The notes under the pieces: generated by a model | What the model saw: only the letters and a program-made list of their open reading frames with translations | Told to the model about the DNA's origin: nothing | The model's database searches: none | NCBI RefSeq assembly: GCF_028389875.1 | Contig: NC_084665.1 | Location: 806,001 to 870,000, forward strand | Reading direction: 5' to 3' | Length of the DNA stretch: 64,000 bases | From: Rhea pennata | Lineage: Eukaryota > Chordata > Aves > Rheiformes > Rheidae | Shown here: in pieces, positions 1 to 14,480 of the stretch | Layout: the number at the start of each line of letters is the position of its first letter | Position numbering within the stretch: position 1 is the first letter of the stretch | Position numbers and translations under genes: made by a program

Positions 1-63
1 TCATGATAAAAACGCAGCTAGTGAATGGCAACTTACCACTTGTTTTTCCCTGTTCCACTATAG

Positions 64-3000
64 GAAAAAGACCTCGACATGGTGGAGCACGGTTGCTGGC
101 TGTCTCTCTGTAGGAAGCCCCTTGTTCTTCCGCTCCGGAGCACAGGAATTTGGAGAACCAGGGTGGTGGAAACTTGTTCATAACAAACCCCCAACAATGA
201 AACCTGAAGGAGAGAAGCTGCCTGCATCTGCACAGAAGGCAAAAGGTACTATTTTCAGGATGCTGAATAGGTTCCTAGCTGGGCCAGACCTAATGATACT
301 GGAAGACATGGGAAAAGTTTATTTAAGATAGTGCAATTGTGTGTATGGACAACTACAGGGCATGATTTTTTTTCTTAGTTCTGCTCTGCTATAATGGTTG
401 ATTTCAGAACACTACATTGCATTATGAGAAGCCCATTATATATTAATGCGTCTGTGTTTGTACAAACTGTGATTTGAAGTCTTCTGAGCTTTGTGCACCT
501 GAAATCTATAATTTCTCTGCTATTCTTTATCATGGTGAGTGTTTTTTCTTTTGTCCACACTAGATGCAAATTCCCTTCTGTGCAGAGGAGCAAGACTGGG
601 GCTTAAAATGAGGCTTTAGTAGTGTATAGACTTTGTTACAAGCCTTGCAGTGAATTTCATGGATATTTTCAAAATACGTCTTTTAAGATTTTTACCTAAC
701 CGGTTCTTATAACTATATGGTATATATATACAGTGATTACAGTGCTTGCAGGAGCTCAGTGTCTGTTAGAATAACTAAACTACTTCTTTAGCAGCTTCAA
801 AGCCACCTCTGGATCCCATCATTACTGTGGAAGGACTCAGGAAACGGGTCAGCCGCAATCCAGTTGAGTCAGCCATGGAGCTGAAGGAGAAGAGGTCTCG
901 CACTCAGGAAGCCAAGGATATTCGGAGAGCCCAGAAGGAGGCAGCCGGCTTCCTGGACCGGAGTACTTCCTCCACACCTGTTAAATTCAGCAGTCGAGGC
1001 CGTCGTCCTGACATAGTTCTGGAGAAAGGAGAGGTGATTGACTTTTCCTCCTTGAGCTCCTCAGATCGCACTCCTCTGACAAGCCCATCTCCTTCCCCAT
1101 CTCTGGACTTCTCTGCTCCTGGAACTCCAGCCTCTCATTCAGCTACTCCTAGCCTTCTCTCGGAAGCAGATCTCATCCCAGATGTCATGCCACCACAGGC
1201 CCTGTTTCATGGTAAGAGACGCCTTATTTTTTTTGTTTAATATGAAGCTTAGTTTTCAACCAAGACATCAAAAAAAAAAAAAAAAAAAAAAGAAAAGAGA
1301 AACTCCCAATGGGCTGCATGATTTTTTTTGAGACAGTACGGAAACTAACAGACAAAATTCTGTTTTGTCTTAATTGTGTATAACTCTTAATTAGATTTTC
1401 ATAGCTGTTGTCACAGCTTCTAAGGCCAGAAGGAACCACCATTATCTTCTTTATCCTGAATGCCTTAGAAGAACAGTGGGCAGAAGATTTTACCTAGCAA
1501 TTGCTGCACCATTCAACACTAGTGTTTAACTGCAACATGAATTACACTGTTAGATAATTATAATTTTGCCTTGATTGTTTCTTAAATGGGTGAAATTTTG
1601 TTTTCACAATAGTGTTTCAGTAGTTTTGTGAGTTTGAACATGGACAGTTACCAATCCCAGCTAACAGATGTTAAATTTATGCCAGGTTGCGATACACTGA
1701 TTCAGGCTGAAAGATGATAGTTCCTTAAGGAGCCAGATCCCATTCTAATAGAGAAAGTAGAGAATAAAGCACTTCTTGTTGCAAGGAAAGGTAATGTAGT
1801 TCTGTAGGGGAATTGAGCCTATGTTTGTGTAACTCCTAATTATTCCCTTAGTTTAAACAGAATTTCTCTAGGGTATACTACCTGAAGATGTAGCTTACCA
1901 GCTTGGTATTTTGATCTCAAGTCAAGCAAACAATTAAATGAAAACACAATCTAAAATTTGTCAAAGAATATGAGCTTACAACTCAGGAGCACAATGCTTT
2001 TGGATACCAAACGGGAAGACAGCTTAAGATGGTGATTTATTCTGTGTCCTGAAATTGGACTCCTTAAGGTATCTCCTTTCAGACATCCAAAATCAGGAGG
2101 CCCAGAAGTTATACAGAAAATTGAGTATTTTGGGTAAACCCACATTGTTTATCTTTAGCAGAAAAGTCTTGTGACAACCCTCTTTGAAATGTTCTTCCTG
2201 GGTTATTCTGATCTTTTGAACAGATGATGAAGAGATGGAAGGAGATGGAGTCATAGACCCAGGAATAGAGTATGTGCCCCCTCCAAGTGGGACTGCTGGG
2301 GCTGGGACTGTGATAACAAGTAGAAAAAAAGTGAAGACAGCTGAGCAGATTAAGCAAGAGGTGGAGAGCGAAGAAGAAAAAGCAGAAAGGCTGGAAGGTG
2401 ACAGTGAAGATCCTGAAGAGTCAAACACCTCCCTGCAGGCAAGGGGGCGAGACAAGAGGAAACCTCAGCTGGATAAGGATGCTAAACCCAGAGCTCCCAA
2501 GCATACCTCTGTTACTATCTATGAGGAAAAGTTGCTGCTGAAGAGACTGGAAGCCTGTCCCAATGCCATGAGCATGACCCCGGAGGCCCGGAGACTGAGG
2601 CGCAAGCTGATAGTCAGGCAGGCCAAGAGGGAAAGGGGACTGCCCCTCTTTGACTTGGACCAAGTTGTGAATGCTGCACTGCTGTTGGTTGATGGGATTT
2701 ATGGAGCCAAAGAAGGAAGTGTTCCCAGGCCCCCAGTAGGACAAGCAACATACAGAACTACCAGCCAGGACTTCAGGATCTTGGACAGATACCAGGTGAG
2801 TGTTTTCAGATCTAAGGTGAGCTTTTGGCATTGGTCATTTTAGAGTTTTGGTGCAGAGAGCATCATCACCTTGAGGATGTCTGACTCCCAAAGTGAAAAG
2901 GTTTATGTGAACAAGCCTCATTTTGCCTTGGGGCTCTGTCTCCACCAATACTCTCACAAGCCCCTTTCTTCCTGGAAAATGCTTGTACAGTGCAGCTCTC

Positions 3001-6000
3001 TATAAGTATCAGCACTACAAATTTCTATGTATTTGCACTCCAGCCCTTCCAAAACACTGTGATGATGGAGGCCTGAAATTATCACTATCAAAAGCTGTAC
3101 TTTCATGCCATGCAGCAGAGAGAGCACTTCCAGTGCTTTGCTGAGTGATATGTACAGCTCATAAGCTCAGGTGTTGAATCTGAGAGTGCAGTGCTGTTCT
3201 GTCACAGAAGAAAGCCCTTACTGCAAAAGCCCTTTTTCTCTCTCTGTTGATATGATTCCTCCATGGTAAGTCATTGACTAATCTTCCTGATGTGTTTTGG
3301 ATTTTCTTTTTGTACATGTAGACAATGCTGCCTGCCATGAAGGGATATCGACAGCAGACAACGAAATTTCTGTATCGACTAGTAGGCTCAGAAGACCTGC
3401 TGACAGACCACAGTATTGTCAGTCCTTACACATCTCGTGTCCTGAAGCCTTACATCAGGTACAGACAGTCGGAGATTGAATTTGCTCTTTGCTCATGAAC
3501 CAATAGCCCACAGAGAGGACACCTTCCTTGTGGCAGTGATCCTCATCCCTCCCTGAGGTTACAACCCAGTTTATTATGGTAACCCGGAAGGCACTCAGTT
3601 GGCTGAACAGCTAGATGGCTCTGCATCAGGAAGGGGAATCTGCAAGAGAGAGCAAGTCAGAGAGGGAATGAATCACTGTAACCATTCAATGCAAGTTGCA
3701 CTTTTTCTTGGGTCAGAACTGTAATTTACTGGCTTGATGTTCTCTGGATCTGGGAAGCATTTTGGCCGCTGACCCAATGGGGTTTTTTTGCTGAGTTGGG
3801 TGCTGTTTTCCCACATGAATAGAAGACTTCATTTGTTCCAACTTCAGCATGTCAAAAAATACTTCGTGGGCAGCACCCATTCAGCTGCACTGGCAGTTAT
3901 TGTTGCTGACTGGCCTTTTGTGTTTGCTTTTCATGTTATTGGCAGGCGCGATTATGAGACAAAGCCCCCAAAACTCAGGCTGCTGGCAGAAATCCAGGCG
4001 TATCTGCACAGGACCGATCCCAACTGGAAGGCTGAGCCAGAAGCACCCATTGATTACTGCTATGTTCGCCCTAATCATATACCCACTATAAACTCCATGT
4101 GCCATGAATTCTTCTGGCCTGGTAAGATTCCTTTAGTGCTCTGTTTTCTAAGAAGGAAGTGGTTTAGTCAGAAAATATATTCTTGGGCCAAATTTTTCTT
4201 CAGTTGGTATCTGACTCAATTCTTAGAAAACCACTATCTGATGTCATAGGAATACAGTTGAGATGGAGACCTGTATTTGGTGTCTTTGTCTTTTGAGATC
4301 ATATAGAACTGGGCAGTGAGGCCCTAATTAGCACAGGACTTAAAGAAATAGGTCGTTTATGGTAATACCATTGATGCCAGTAGGCGTCAACACCTGCTAA
4401 CATCAAGCATCCATTTATACGTTCTGCAGAATCAGGGCCTTGAAATAAGAAACAATTTTATACCTAATGCTTATTAAGTTCATAAGAAAGTTTCTTCCTC
4501 GCAGCCATAGGCTTGATGTGTTGGAGTGAAATCTGGGAATAGCACTGACTGCTGCAGACTTCAAAGTGGTGCTCTTTATTTCTCAGTTATTTGCAAGGTA
4601 TGGGAGACTGGAGTTTTCTGTATCATCTCTTGAATTGTAAACTTCTTGTGGCAGTAGCTGTCCTTTACTGGAGGGCTACAGTTATGAGGCTGTAGTCTCT
4701 AGCTCTTCTGGAATAATAATAGTGATATTAATCTACCACGTGGATCAGCTTTTGCAGCAGTGCAGACTAGTTTAGAAAATCCAAATGCAAACAGTACACA
4801 CCTTTATTCAAAGTAACCGTTTGCTTTATGTTTTGATTTGCAGATAGTGATTCCACATTGTGTGTTGTTCAGCAGTGCCCATAAGCAGCAGTCAGGAACA
4901 GAGTTCTTTGCGCTATTCCTTGTCCAAATTGCACAGTTTGAATAGTTTGGGGCCTGTCTTCCGTTCCACAGGCTGTTTGGGAATGCATGAGACACTGCAG
5001 TTCTAACAAAAGCTGAATTCTTTTGCCATAGTCTCTCCCTTCTGATTCTTCATTTGAAGTTCTGGCCAAGTTGGGTGGCACCTTTGGGACTCACCCTGCT
5101 TTATTTAAGTTAAGGAGACTGGGTGAGTTCCACCCTAGTGTGTATGGACTGTGCATCATTAAACCAGAAAGCTGACACTCCCATCAGTCTCCAAGCAGAA
5201 ACCAACATCTCTTCCTTGGTGTAAATTTTCTGAGGCTGGGATTATACAGTTATTGCACCCTGGACTCTGTTTGTAGGAGAAGTAACTGAGGAAGTGATAC
5301 CTCTGAAGGTAAAGCACTGTGCTTACACCAACACAGAGGCTCTGTTTGAACAGAAAGGCTTTAGCTTTGCAAGCACTACTTTTCAGCAGAAAATACTGAT
5401 TAAATCACTAGAATTTGCTGGTTAATTTTAACCTGAAACAGTTTTCTGAGCCAATTCATCATGTGGCTGCACAAAGAAGTGAGCTGGCACTATTGAGGAG
5501 ACAGCGTTGGGGATGCGATATGCAGCAGAGAGGGCAGAGTTAAGTTAACACTGTTGTTCAAAGAAATAGCTGTAAAAAATACAGTTTGATCCCATGTAAG
5601 TTTAGGCATCTGAAGCACCCGTGATTGGTGGCTGCTGTAGCAGTAAATGAAAAGAAGCTTGTAGAGGGCATTTTGCATCTTAGATGCACTCAGTTGTTTT
5701 CTAATATTTATGTTCTCTCACTGATAGGGTCCTTTAAATTTTAGGTACTCCACCAGGTAAATCCAGGCCCCAGTTCTTTTACTTTTCCTCCCAGTCTTTC
5801 CTTCATGATTTTTCATGCTTTTCACAAGGCCGAAACAAGTGTGCAGGTAGTTACTGCAAATGAGCTGACATGAAACAAGATTCCCCCTTGTTGTCTCTCC
5901 TGGTGTCTTGTGTCTTCATGTCCTAACGGGAAACATCTCTCAAGCAGGCAAGTGGTAAATCAGACTGAACTAAGCATCTTCCTACAGGAACCACTGCGTA

Positions 6001-9000
6001 CTGAGGGGATGGACTCATTTCACTGACGCCAGGGTGCTCAGGGCAATGTAGCATTCCTGTACAGACATGCTCTAAGGCTTTTCACAGTCAATTGCAGCCT
6101 TGAGATAATTAAAACTGCTCCCTATTGCCAATCAATTCCTCCCACATCTTACTCCACCCCGTTTGCTTTCCAGCAAGAAAGTAATTCATCTGCTTATTTG
6201 TGCATAGCGCTTTGTGAAATCTTGTATCTCCATCAGGAGTGATAAACATTACTGGAAAACCATATTCTGTTATTTTGTCACCCACCTTCCAAATAAATCT
6301 GGGATTGCCGCTTTGAGGCTGAAACTAACATTTTTGGCACGACTCTGCCATGTCTTGCATCTCATATAGGGACTGTCTACACAGTCAAGTTGCCAAGCAG
6401 TCATCTGGGTTATGAACTAAGCTGCTTGGCCCTAACATGCAGTGTGGCTGCTCTTAGGCTGCAACAGCCACATTATTAGGCAAGGTAACAAACTCCACTC
6501 AGAAGTCACCAGTTTCAGCTGTTTCTGTCCAACCTCTGATTCACAGACAGCACCACTGTCCAAGAGGCTGCTTCACACCCCAGATTAGGGACCAGACACG
6601 TGCTAAAAGCAAACGTTTCTGATAGACTTGAAATCCCTGCTTAGGTTCACAGTGCAGCTCCACAAGCATGCGAGTACACACAACAGAGGAGGAGGTAGGA
6701 GCTCCAGGCCAGGTGGAGAAAGGGAGTAGGAACACCTTAGGCAGGTAATGCTGCTGATGCTGAAATCCAGCCTCATGTCTGCTGTGCTTGGGGAGTTTTT
6801 GTTGCAGGAGTGGGACGCAGTGGCTGATATGCTCTAAATTTCCTTCCCCCCCACCCCCCCCCCACCCCCGGCTTGCCTCAGGCAGGTCCTTCAGCATTTG
6901 CAGACTGGAATAGTGATGGTGGATGCCAACTTGGCACTGGCCTGGCCGAGGTGGAGTGGAGTATAAACCTACTGGGACCCTATCCAGCAAACATTTGCAC
7001 ATGCAAGTATCTTTATCAATACAGATATTTAGAACTGGGTCCTTAACGGAGTCTACTGATACAACTCAAGAATACAAACTAGGGAAAGATTAGTTGGATG
7101 CTGAGATTATGTGATGATTTTTTTTAACCATTCCTTAGCATCTACTTCTTGCGTTGTAGTTTTATCCTCAGGTCCTTTGAGAGGAAATCAGCTCTGTTAG
7201 TTTCTTCAGGCTGATTGCAGGAGCCCCTGTTTTCAAGCAAGCTTTTCCCCTTTGTGCACGCTAAATCCAGCACCTATTGACATCAGTGGCAGAAGTCTCG
7301 TTTTGACTATGTGTTTAGTTGAAGCATTTGTGAATCACAGATCTTTGAAATAAAGATGGAAGGAATCAAATAAATGTTTCCAAAAGCACTTTAAACTTCG
7401 AATTTCCATGCAAGTATGGCATAATATAGTCTGCTCTACCTTTTGTTTGCAATTTTTTCAACAGCTATTTATCCTTCTCTCTGTAGGAATTGATTTGTCC
7501 GAATGCCTGCAGTATCCAGACTTCAGCGTTGTCGTTCTTTACAAAAAAGTTATTATTGCCTTTGGCTTCATGGTGCCAGATGTGAAATACAATGAAGCGT
7601 ACATCTCTTTTCTGTTAGTTCACCCAGAGTGGAGAAGAGCTGGAATTGCAACCTTCATGATCTACCATCTTATCCAGGTAATGAAAAAGATCCCTTGTGT
7701 CTGCTAAAGAACTGGCTTTCCCTCCTTCCTTGTGTGTATCCATGCAAACAGTACAAAGTAAGTAGTGGTGTCTTGCTCCCTTCTGTCTCTTTCCCCTTGC
7801 CCTTTCTTTGTTTACTTATTCACACAGATGCACAGGTTGTCCACAGACACCAGCCCATATCAACGTTTATAGTGTGAAATCACTTAAAAACCCTACTGGT
7901 CAGGTGCTCAGGATTAGTAATGTGACATAGACTTTGACTGTCATGGGATTAACTTTTCAACTTTTCATAAAACAGCAGTATTGTAGATTTAGGGTACAGA
8001 GGAAAAAAAGGATACTATATTGGGTAGATTCAGTTACTGTCTATTGCAGCTTTTCTTACTTAGACCTGGAGGTTTATTTTGTGACCAGCATAGCTGCATT
8101 AAATCACTTACTGATCTTAATCATTATCTTCCACTTCTAATATGCTAGTTCAGATCCAGCTGAGTTGAAGCTAAAGAACTAATGTTCACAGCCTCATTCA
8201 AATTTGTTCAAACTAGTTTGTACTGGGCTTTCTTCCATAGAGACACTTGGGAAAATTAATCTGAGCTAGGTAAAGGGGTGGTATTAAAGTGCTTGAACTT
8301 CATTAAACCTCTGAATGAATACTATTACTCAGGAGTTGGGTGGCCTTAATTCCATTTGCTTACTTCAATTAAATTGCATGAAACCCAGCTTAATTTTGAG
8401 CAAGGATGCGGACAGATGTCCTTCTTGCAACCCAACAGTGCCTCTTCAGAGCCCACAGTTTTACCACTCCCTTAACTCTCTTGGCAACATTCCTTAACTT
8501 GTTTTAGCCAAGATCAGCTACACTAGCAAAAACTTGCTATCAAAATTGCTTTTACTCCAACTCATTTGGCTGGAGATAGGTAAGAAGTGCTGGCAGGACC
8601 CTGGCAACAGTGATCTCTACCTTGAAAAAGCAGTTTCCACTGAGGGTAGCTCTTCAAGGACACCTGAGAGTAACTCTTCTACCAGCAATGCTCTTTGCAG
8701 TGTCCATCTCTCTTCCTTCTACATGGTAATTCAGGCATCTAGTACACTAACCAATCTATTTTAAATTCAGCCCTTACATTTTCTGAGTCTCTCTGTGTAG
8801 ATGAGTGTTGAATTGTCTTTAACTGCAGTCAGCTAATGTGAGATACCAACACCTAGTGAGAACAGGCCTTAGAAATGAGCCAGGGTTTGAAGGGGCCCAA
8901 CAGCTGGACTCATCCCTTTCTGTCAGCTTTGGGAGGTGTTGGCAAGTCCGCTGTGGAAAATTACTACAGCTTTTTGTAGGACCTATTGCAGCCAGGTAGC

Positions 9001-10472
9001 TAGATAATTCTGCTCACAGGTAGACTAGCATAAAGTAATAGGGTTGAGGAGAGCCAAGCAGGTTTTAGGCTGATTAGACTTGCTAGGTATGTTACAAACA
9101 GCTCCTGCGGTGATGAGAGATCACCACTGTGTTTGGCTTATGTTGGATTTCTTCTCCACTGCTGTGTGTCCTCCAGTGGTAGAAGGAATTCAGTCATACA
9201 GGAGACACAGTGGTGGTTGTGACTTGTATTCACAATTGTCAGCACATATGTGCTGCTTTACAGGCTGTGTGGGTTGGCTGTATGGTAGGTTCTCTGTAGC
9301 TAGAACGGCTTTCACATGTTTAGATTAATGGTAATTCTCCATCTTGTGGGTCAGCACCCTTAGTTTGGGGGTAGATTCTTGGGTCAGCGTAATGTAACAG
9401 AAAATGCTTTGATGCAGGCAGTGCTTTAAGGACAGGTTTGTTTTCAGAAGTTATTCTTTAATGTATCTGGCCCACAGGACCAAACTGCATCTCTTGAACA
9501 CTATTCCAACTCTTTCCAAAGACTCTTGATTTTAAATCCTGTGAGAGCAAGAATTGCTTTTCCTCTGAATGATCGTGGAAACAGCCTAAAGGCAAACTTA
9601 CTGTTTCCACTTGGAGTTACAATAGACATGGAATGCTACTAAACTGCTAGGTGAAAGCATGAAAAAATTGTTATGGTGGCATCTTTATCAGAGAATTGCT
9701 GGTTAAATAATCTGGGATCTTTAAAGTAATGTTAGCAGTGCCATTTTCTGACTGAACCAAATTCTCTGCCTTCTCAGGAGGTGAGCCCTGTGCCCTGGAG
9801 GCTGGGAGAGGAGTTGGGTGGAATATACAGGAATTCCAGTGTGACAGCCTTAGGGTACATTGGTGTTGCTAGTGCAGTTGCAGAGAGTTCAGCTTTGTTT
9901 GCTGGCCGGGAGGAATGAAGTGCCTGATCCTTTGGCATGTTTTGTTTTTTCTTCAGGTCATTGTTAAGTATTTGAGATTAGTGCTATACACTGAGACTAG
10001 TTTTAATTAACAATTATTTAGCAATTGACAGTGGAAAGCTGACAAATTATAATCCAAAAGCTGCTTCCCTTGTCAGAGATTCCCCCCTTCTCAGAGGCTT
10101 TGAGCAGCAGGAGCCTTCCCTTCACATTTCAGCTGTTGCTATTTGTGGTAACTTCTGTGTTGAGGCCTGTAATTCTGTGATTCTCACATTTCCTCAGTAA
10201 CTGAAATACCAGAATTTATGAATCCCTTCACCTCCACATTGCCCCAGAGGCTTTCTTATTCTCTTGTGTGATTTTTCTTTTTCCCCTCCCCTTGGCAGAC
10301 CTGCATGGGCAAAGATGTAACCCTTCACGTCTCTGCAAGCAACCCTGCTATGCTGCTCTACCAAAAATTTGGATTTAAGACTGAAGAATACATTTTGGAT
10401 TTTTATGACAAATACTATCCCTTAGACAGCAAGGAGTGTAAGCACGCGTTCTTCCTCAGACTGCGTCGCTGA
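64..10472 (+). CDS. KAT14: KAT14 (CSRP2BP), ATAC-complex acetyltransferase subunit; 3' seven coding exons (5' partial)
   Basis: Spliced exons read at 64-245, 795-1211 (or 792), 2224-2795, 3322-3458, 3946-4121, 7487-7677 and 10299-10472, with matching phases and GT-AG sites, giving about 615 residues ending LRLRR-stop. The human protein is about 780 residues, so roughly the first 165 lie upstream. Recognised stretches include WWSTVAGCLS, GEPGWWKLVHNKPP, SLSSSDRTPLTSPSPSPS, HTSVTIYEEKLLLKRLEA, FLYRLVGSED and YCYVRPNHIPTINSMC. The last two exons carry the GNAT fold: FSVVVLYKKVIIAFGF, then the acetyl-CoA loop RRAGIA (R/Q-x-x-G-x-A), then SASNPAMLLYQKFGF. The middle is acidic, Ser/Pro-rich and probably disordered. 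KAT14 is a nuclear subunit of the ATAC histone acetyltransferase complex and was first described as a partner of CSRP2. No frame break was seen. Symbol near certain; exon edges are good to a few bases. Confidence 0.96.
1270..1291. repeat. Poly(A) tract in KAT14 intron
   Basis: Uninterrupted A22, with no adjacent retroposon body recognised. Confidence 0.9.
4122..7486 (+). other. Large KAT14 intron
   Basis: No exon-like segment matching KAT14 or another family was seen on either strand. The only compositional feature is a C-rich tract at about 6846-6869. The acceptor is pyrimidine-rich and ends at 7486. Confidence 0.6.
6846..6869. repeat. C-rich tract
   Basis: C homopolymers broken by two A residues, in a KAT14 intron; potential G-quadruplex on the minus strand. 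Confidence 0.85.
7678..10298 (+). other. Last KAT14 intron
   Basis: The donor is CAG|GTAATG after 7677. The acceptor is a long pyrimidine tract ending CAG at 10298. Nothing else could be supported inside: no coding exon, repeat family or RNA gene. Confidence 0.6.
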
Positions 10473-13400
10473 TGTGTCAGGGCTGCCTGTGGCTCTGTGA
10501 AAAGCCCAGTCTGTCAAGCAAAGAGTTGCCATGGCTTTTGGCTGAGGATGTTGGCTGCACGTGAGAGCTGAAACGCACCAATGGCTTTATCCCTAGGACT
10601 GCTAATATCAATAGTGCTATGTTGTATGCTGAACGTGCAATCTGAGAGGACTGATTTGTATCCTCCAAGGGAAGAGGCCTGGAAATGTCACCTGGGACAT
10701 GCTGAAACCACTGGAAGACTGAAAGTATTTATGGGATGTTTTTCTGCCCCATCATTTTGGAGAGCCCTACTGACCCTCCGTCCTCCCCCAACTTGCCACT
10801 TCAGAGGGGCCCCAAAGATTTCAGATTGTGAAACCTATTCAAGAAATGTGTCGCAGTTTTTGTTGTTGTTGCTGGTGGGTTTCTCTTGTTTATAGAAAAT
10901 GAATAACATCTAGATGTAAGTCATGAAGAGTGTTTCTGTGATTTGATGACTTTGTTAGGAACCATGTTTTGAATCTAAGAAGAGAAATATGAAATTGGTA
11001 CATATAGCTGGATGCTAATTTTAGGAAAGCTCTGCATAGCCCAGAACAGCAATACTGGAACCATGTTTTAGAAATAATGAAGAGTGTGTGTTATTTGACT
11101 TCTAATGAAAGCCTCAGAGGAGATGTCCTCGTCCTGCTCCTTCCCTGCTGCCTTCCTTTCCCTCCCCTGTTGAACGTGCGCTCAATGTGAAGTTCTTGTA
11201 GTTCACAGTATTTTGTGTTCAGGAACAAGATGTCAAGTGAGTTTGTAGCTAGGGGAAGTAGAACACAACAGCTGCCAAATCAGCTCTTTGAAATTTTGCA
11301 ATCTATCCACCAGTTCTTGATGCTGTGAACCAGCCATGGAGTCACACCGCCAACCACAGACTCAGCCTTGCAGGCTCCACCTCCTCCCACTATAGACACT
11401 GGACAGAGGAAACCTAGAGCAAAAGTCAGTGGTAAGGCCTGAAATGCAAACTCTGGTTTGTAGAAGCAAGCTGTTTGCAACCTCAAGGGAACAGAGGGTA
11501 GAGGTGAGCCAGGAACACTTCCTGGAAATATCAAGGCTGTGATTTCATGGCTCTAAGTAATAGAGAGCAAAAAATAAAAAGAAATAACTAAGAATAATAA
11601 ACAAATAAGTTTCTCTGATAGCGGGGTCTAGTCCTTCTACACAGTTTAGCAGCTTCCTCTCTCCTTGATTTTTTTTTTAATTGTGGAAAAACAGTGAATT
11701 GGCAGTTTGTTCTGCAACCTGCTAAATTGAAGATCTGTCAGTGTGTTTTGAATATGGATCTCATCCACTCTGCTGTCCTTTAACAGTCAAGTCCTGTGGA
11801 GAGCTACACGAGATGTGTCGTCTGTGTTGTTAATCCACTGTGTAGACATTTTAGATACCTAGCGGTAGTAATAGTTGCCTTAATGGAGTCTTTATTTTGG
11901 TAAAAGCAGAGAGATGGACACAAAGTATGTTATGTGTAACCAATGTACATCTTCACAGAAACAAAAACAGTGTTAGCAGGAGCAAAAAAGAACCCATCTA
12001 AGATTTGTTTGCCCTCAAATCCATGCACGTGTCTGCCTGCTTTATGACTACATGAAAATTTTTGATGTTACTGGTGTTACGAGTTAGCTGTACTTGGGGG
12101 GCGAGGGGAAACTGTCTTTATCAATGAAATTAAAACCCTTCCTTGGAAAAGCCTATGTGTAGTCATACTGTCTGTTAAGCTGTCTCTCCATCGCTTCACT
12201 GAAATCTAGCCAACTTGAGTATGCCTGATAAAGGATGCTCCTTGATTCTCTGAAATGGAATTTGTTGCATTCTGCCTAATGCTTGGGGTAGCTGTGTGAC
12301 TCCCTCTTCCCTCCCTCTGAAGCACCATGTGCCAACAGAGGATACATGCAGAGGCAAAGTGTGGTCTGGGATGGGGATGAGGGGCAAGAAGCTCTTTAAT
12401 TCTCTGTTGGGCATCCACACAGAGACCACACAAATTCTAGCCCTAGTAGGCTGTTTCCTTACCCGTTAGAAGCAGGAGATGAAAGATAATCTGCAGAACT
12501 ACATCATGTTCCCCGCAGTGGCAGTGAAGATTCTGAGGCACTTCTTGTTCTGTGCTTTTACTTCTGTAGCTTTGTCCCCAGAGGGAGTATGATACGTGAA
12601 CAAAGTGTTTGAACACTTTAGGATTCCTCCTCTGCTTCAGCTGCCCTGTTTTATCCAGGCAGTTTACTCCAGATCCTCAAAGGGAATTAAGTGACTATGT
12701 GTCTTTGAGTCTTTGTATCTTGACCATTTTGGATCTGTCCCTCATCTGACAAAGCAGAAACAATGTTCCCCTTCTTCAGGGGAAATGGTAAGAATGAACT
12801 CATGGAAGCTTACAGGGGACGGGGATCAACATTGCTGTTCTGCAGGCTGCAGAGGTGTGAGACTGCTCTGCAACTTTGCAGGTCTACCCATATTTATGCA
12901 GAGGTGGCTTGTTTTCTTGCTAATTGGAACACAGTTCTGGGAAAATCAGCCAGTCAACTGCTATACTTATTATCTTCCACATCCCCAGGACCGTAAACTT
13001 CAGTTTTGATTCCCTGGTGTTATTTTTATGTGCTCTGAAAAACTCTGCACTCTGTTCCTTTGTGCTGCCTCTGAAAATTTGGCACGGCTTTGAGTTGCTT
13101 ACACTGAGATCCCTCCCTGTTGAACCTAATCACTTTGGTGAGAGCAGGATGCAAGCGTGGTTTGCTCTAGGATCAATTCCTGATGGTCTGGGCAAAGAAG
13201 AATGGCTAGGACTCAAGAATATCTTGGAGCAAAGGGTTCCTCCCAAGTCAGATCTGAAGGACACTGATGAAGCCTATAATATCTGTTCAGAAGGCAACGG
13301 GCTGTGCATTATTTCTGCTTGGCACCTCCAATTTACCTAATGTATTTAAGAGAGAGTTTCTTTTATGTTGCTGGCTATACAGGTGAACACAGTACACACA

Positions 13401-14480
13401 GGCATTATTTGAAGAGCAGAGATTCACTCTGCTTTCAGCAAGAAGTTGTCCAAGGATGGCAGTTTGAGCCTTGCCTCTCAGCAGGGCATGATGTGAAACC
13501 AGGTGTGCGGTCTGATTAGAGCCAGCAGCCCTGGGGAGAAACACCAGGCTTCCAGGGAGCAGTACCTGGCCTTACAAGGTCATCACCAGAGTTAGGGAGC
13601 CTTTGAAGTAGCTATGAACCAGCCACTTGGAAATGGCCGCCTTGCTCCAGTTCTCAATTGTGGCTGCATAGGGACTGTTCACAAGACCACCCTCTCCCCA
13701 AACTGCTGAGTAACAAGAAGTCTGAACAGCTCAGCAGCTCGAGGTCATCGCTTGAACGGCCATGCACGTGGCTTTTAGTGCCTTTTGTTGCCTTTCTGTG
13801 CAACAGCTGAAGCTCTTCCGGGGTACGAAGTGAAACTACGTGCTCTTAGCTCTCCGCCTCTCTTCTCTTCGTGCCTCAAGACCAGCCTGATGAACTAAGC
13901 TGTGATTAGAAAGCCAGCATCCACCCTGATTAATAATGCAACACCCCATAATTTGGATTACTCCACACTTCCCTGAGCTGTGCAATTATGACTGCAGTTG
14001 CCAAATGCAACCCAGTTCATCAGAACAAACTTTTCTTGGAAAATAAAGGTGGAACTTCCCCATTCCTAATAGGGCAGCAAAGCTCAAACCTTTTTAATTA
14101 CTTGTGTGCACTCTGATACTTCACAACCAGGAAGCCACCTGTTGTGGTCAGCTTATCAGGCCTGTAGATCTACATTAGCTGACCTGGTTAAATACTGGGA
14201 TTATTCTGCAAATACTCCGTAATTTGGTAAAAGTAATACTCTACAGTTTGCTCGCAAGAGATTTTTTTGGTGTCATTTAAGGAAAGGGAGGGGAAAAAAA
14301 AGCCAACTTGACAAACTCATCCTCCTTCCCCTTGGATTTGTGCTGGAGGGAGTGGCTGGTGTTTAAAAAACCACCTGCTTTTTCCTTCCAGTTCACATCA
14401 TTACTCAGACTTCTCAGAAATGACACGACTGCTTCTACCCTTCCCTTGCTGGCACTGTTTCAAGGTGCCGAGTCCCAGCC
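10473..14480 (+). other. KAT14 3' UTR and intergenic stretch before the survivin-like gene
   Basis: No coding exon with family resemblance was seen. The KAT14 3' UTR begins after the stop. Candidate poly(A) signals are AATAAA at 11573-11578 and ATTAAA at 12129-12134, the latter followed by a GT-rich stretch. The longer open frames here (10581-10895, 12924-13340, 14308-15045) have no recognisable domain and no splice logic, and I read them as chance. Sequence becomes GC-rich from about 14480 at the next promoter. Confidence 0.5.
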
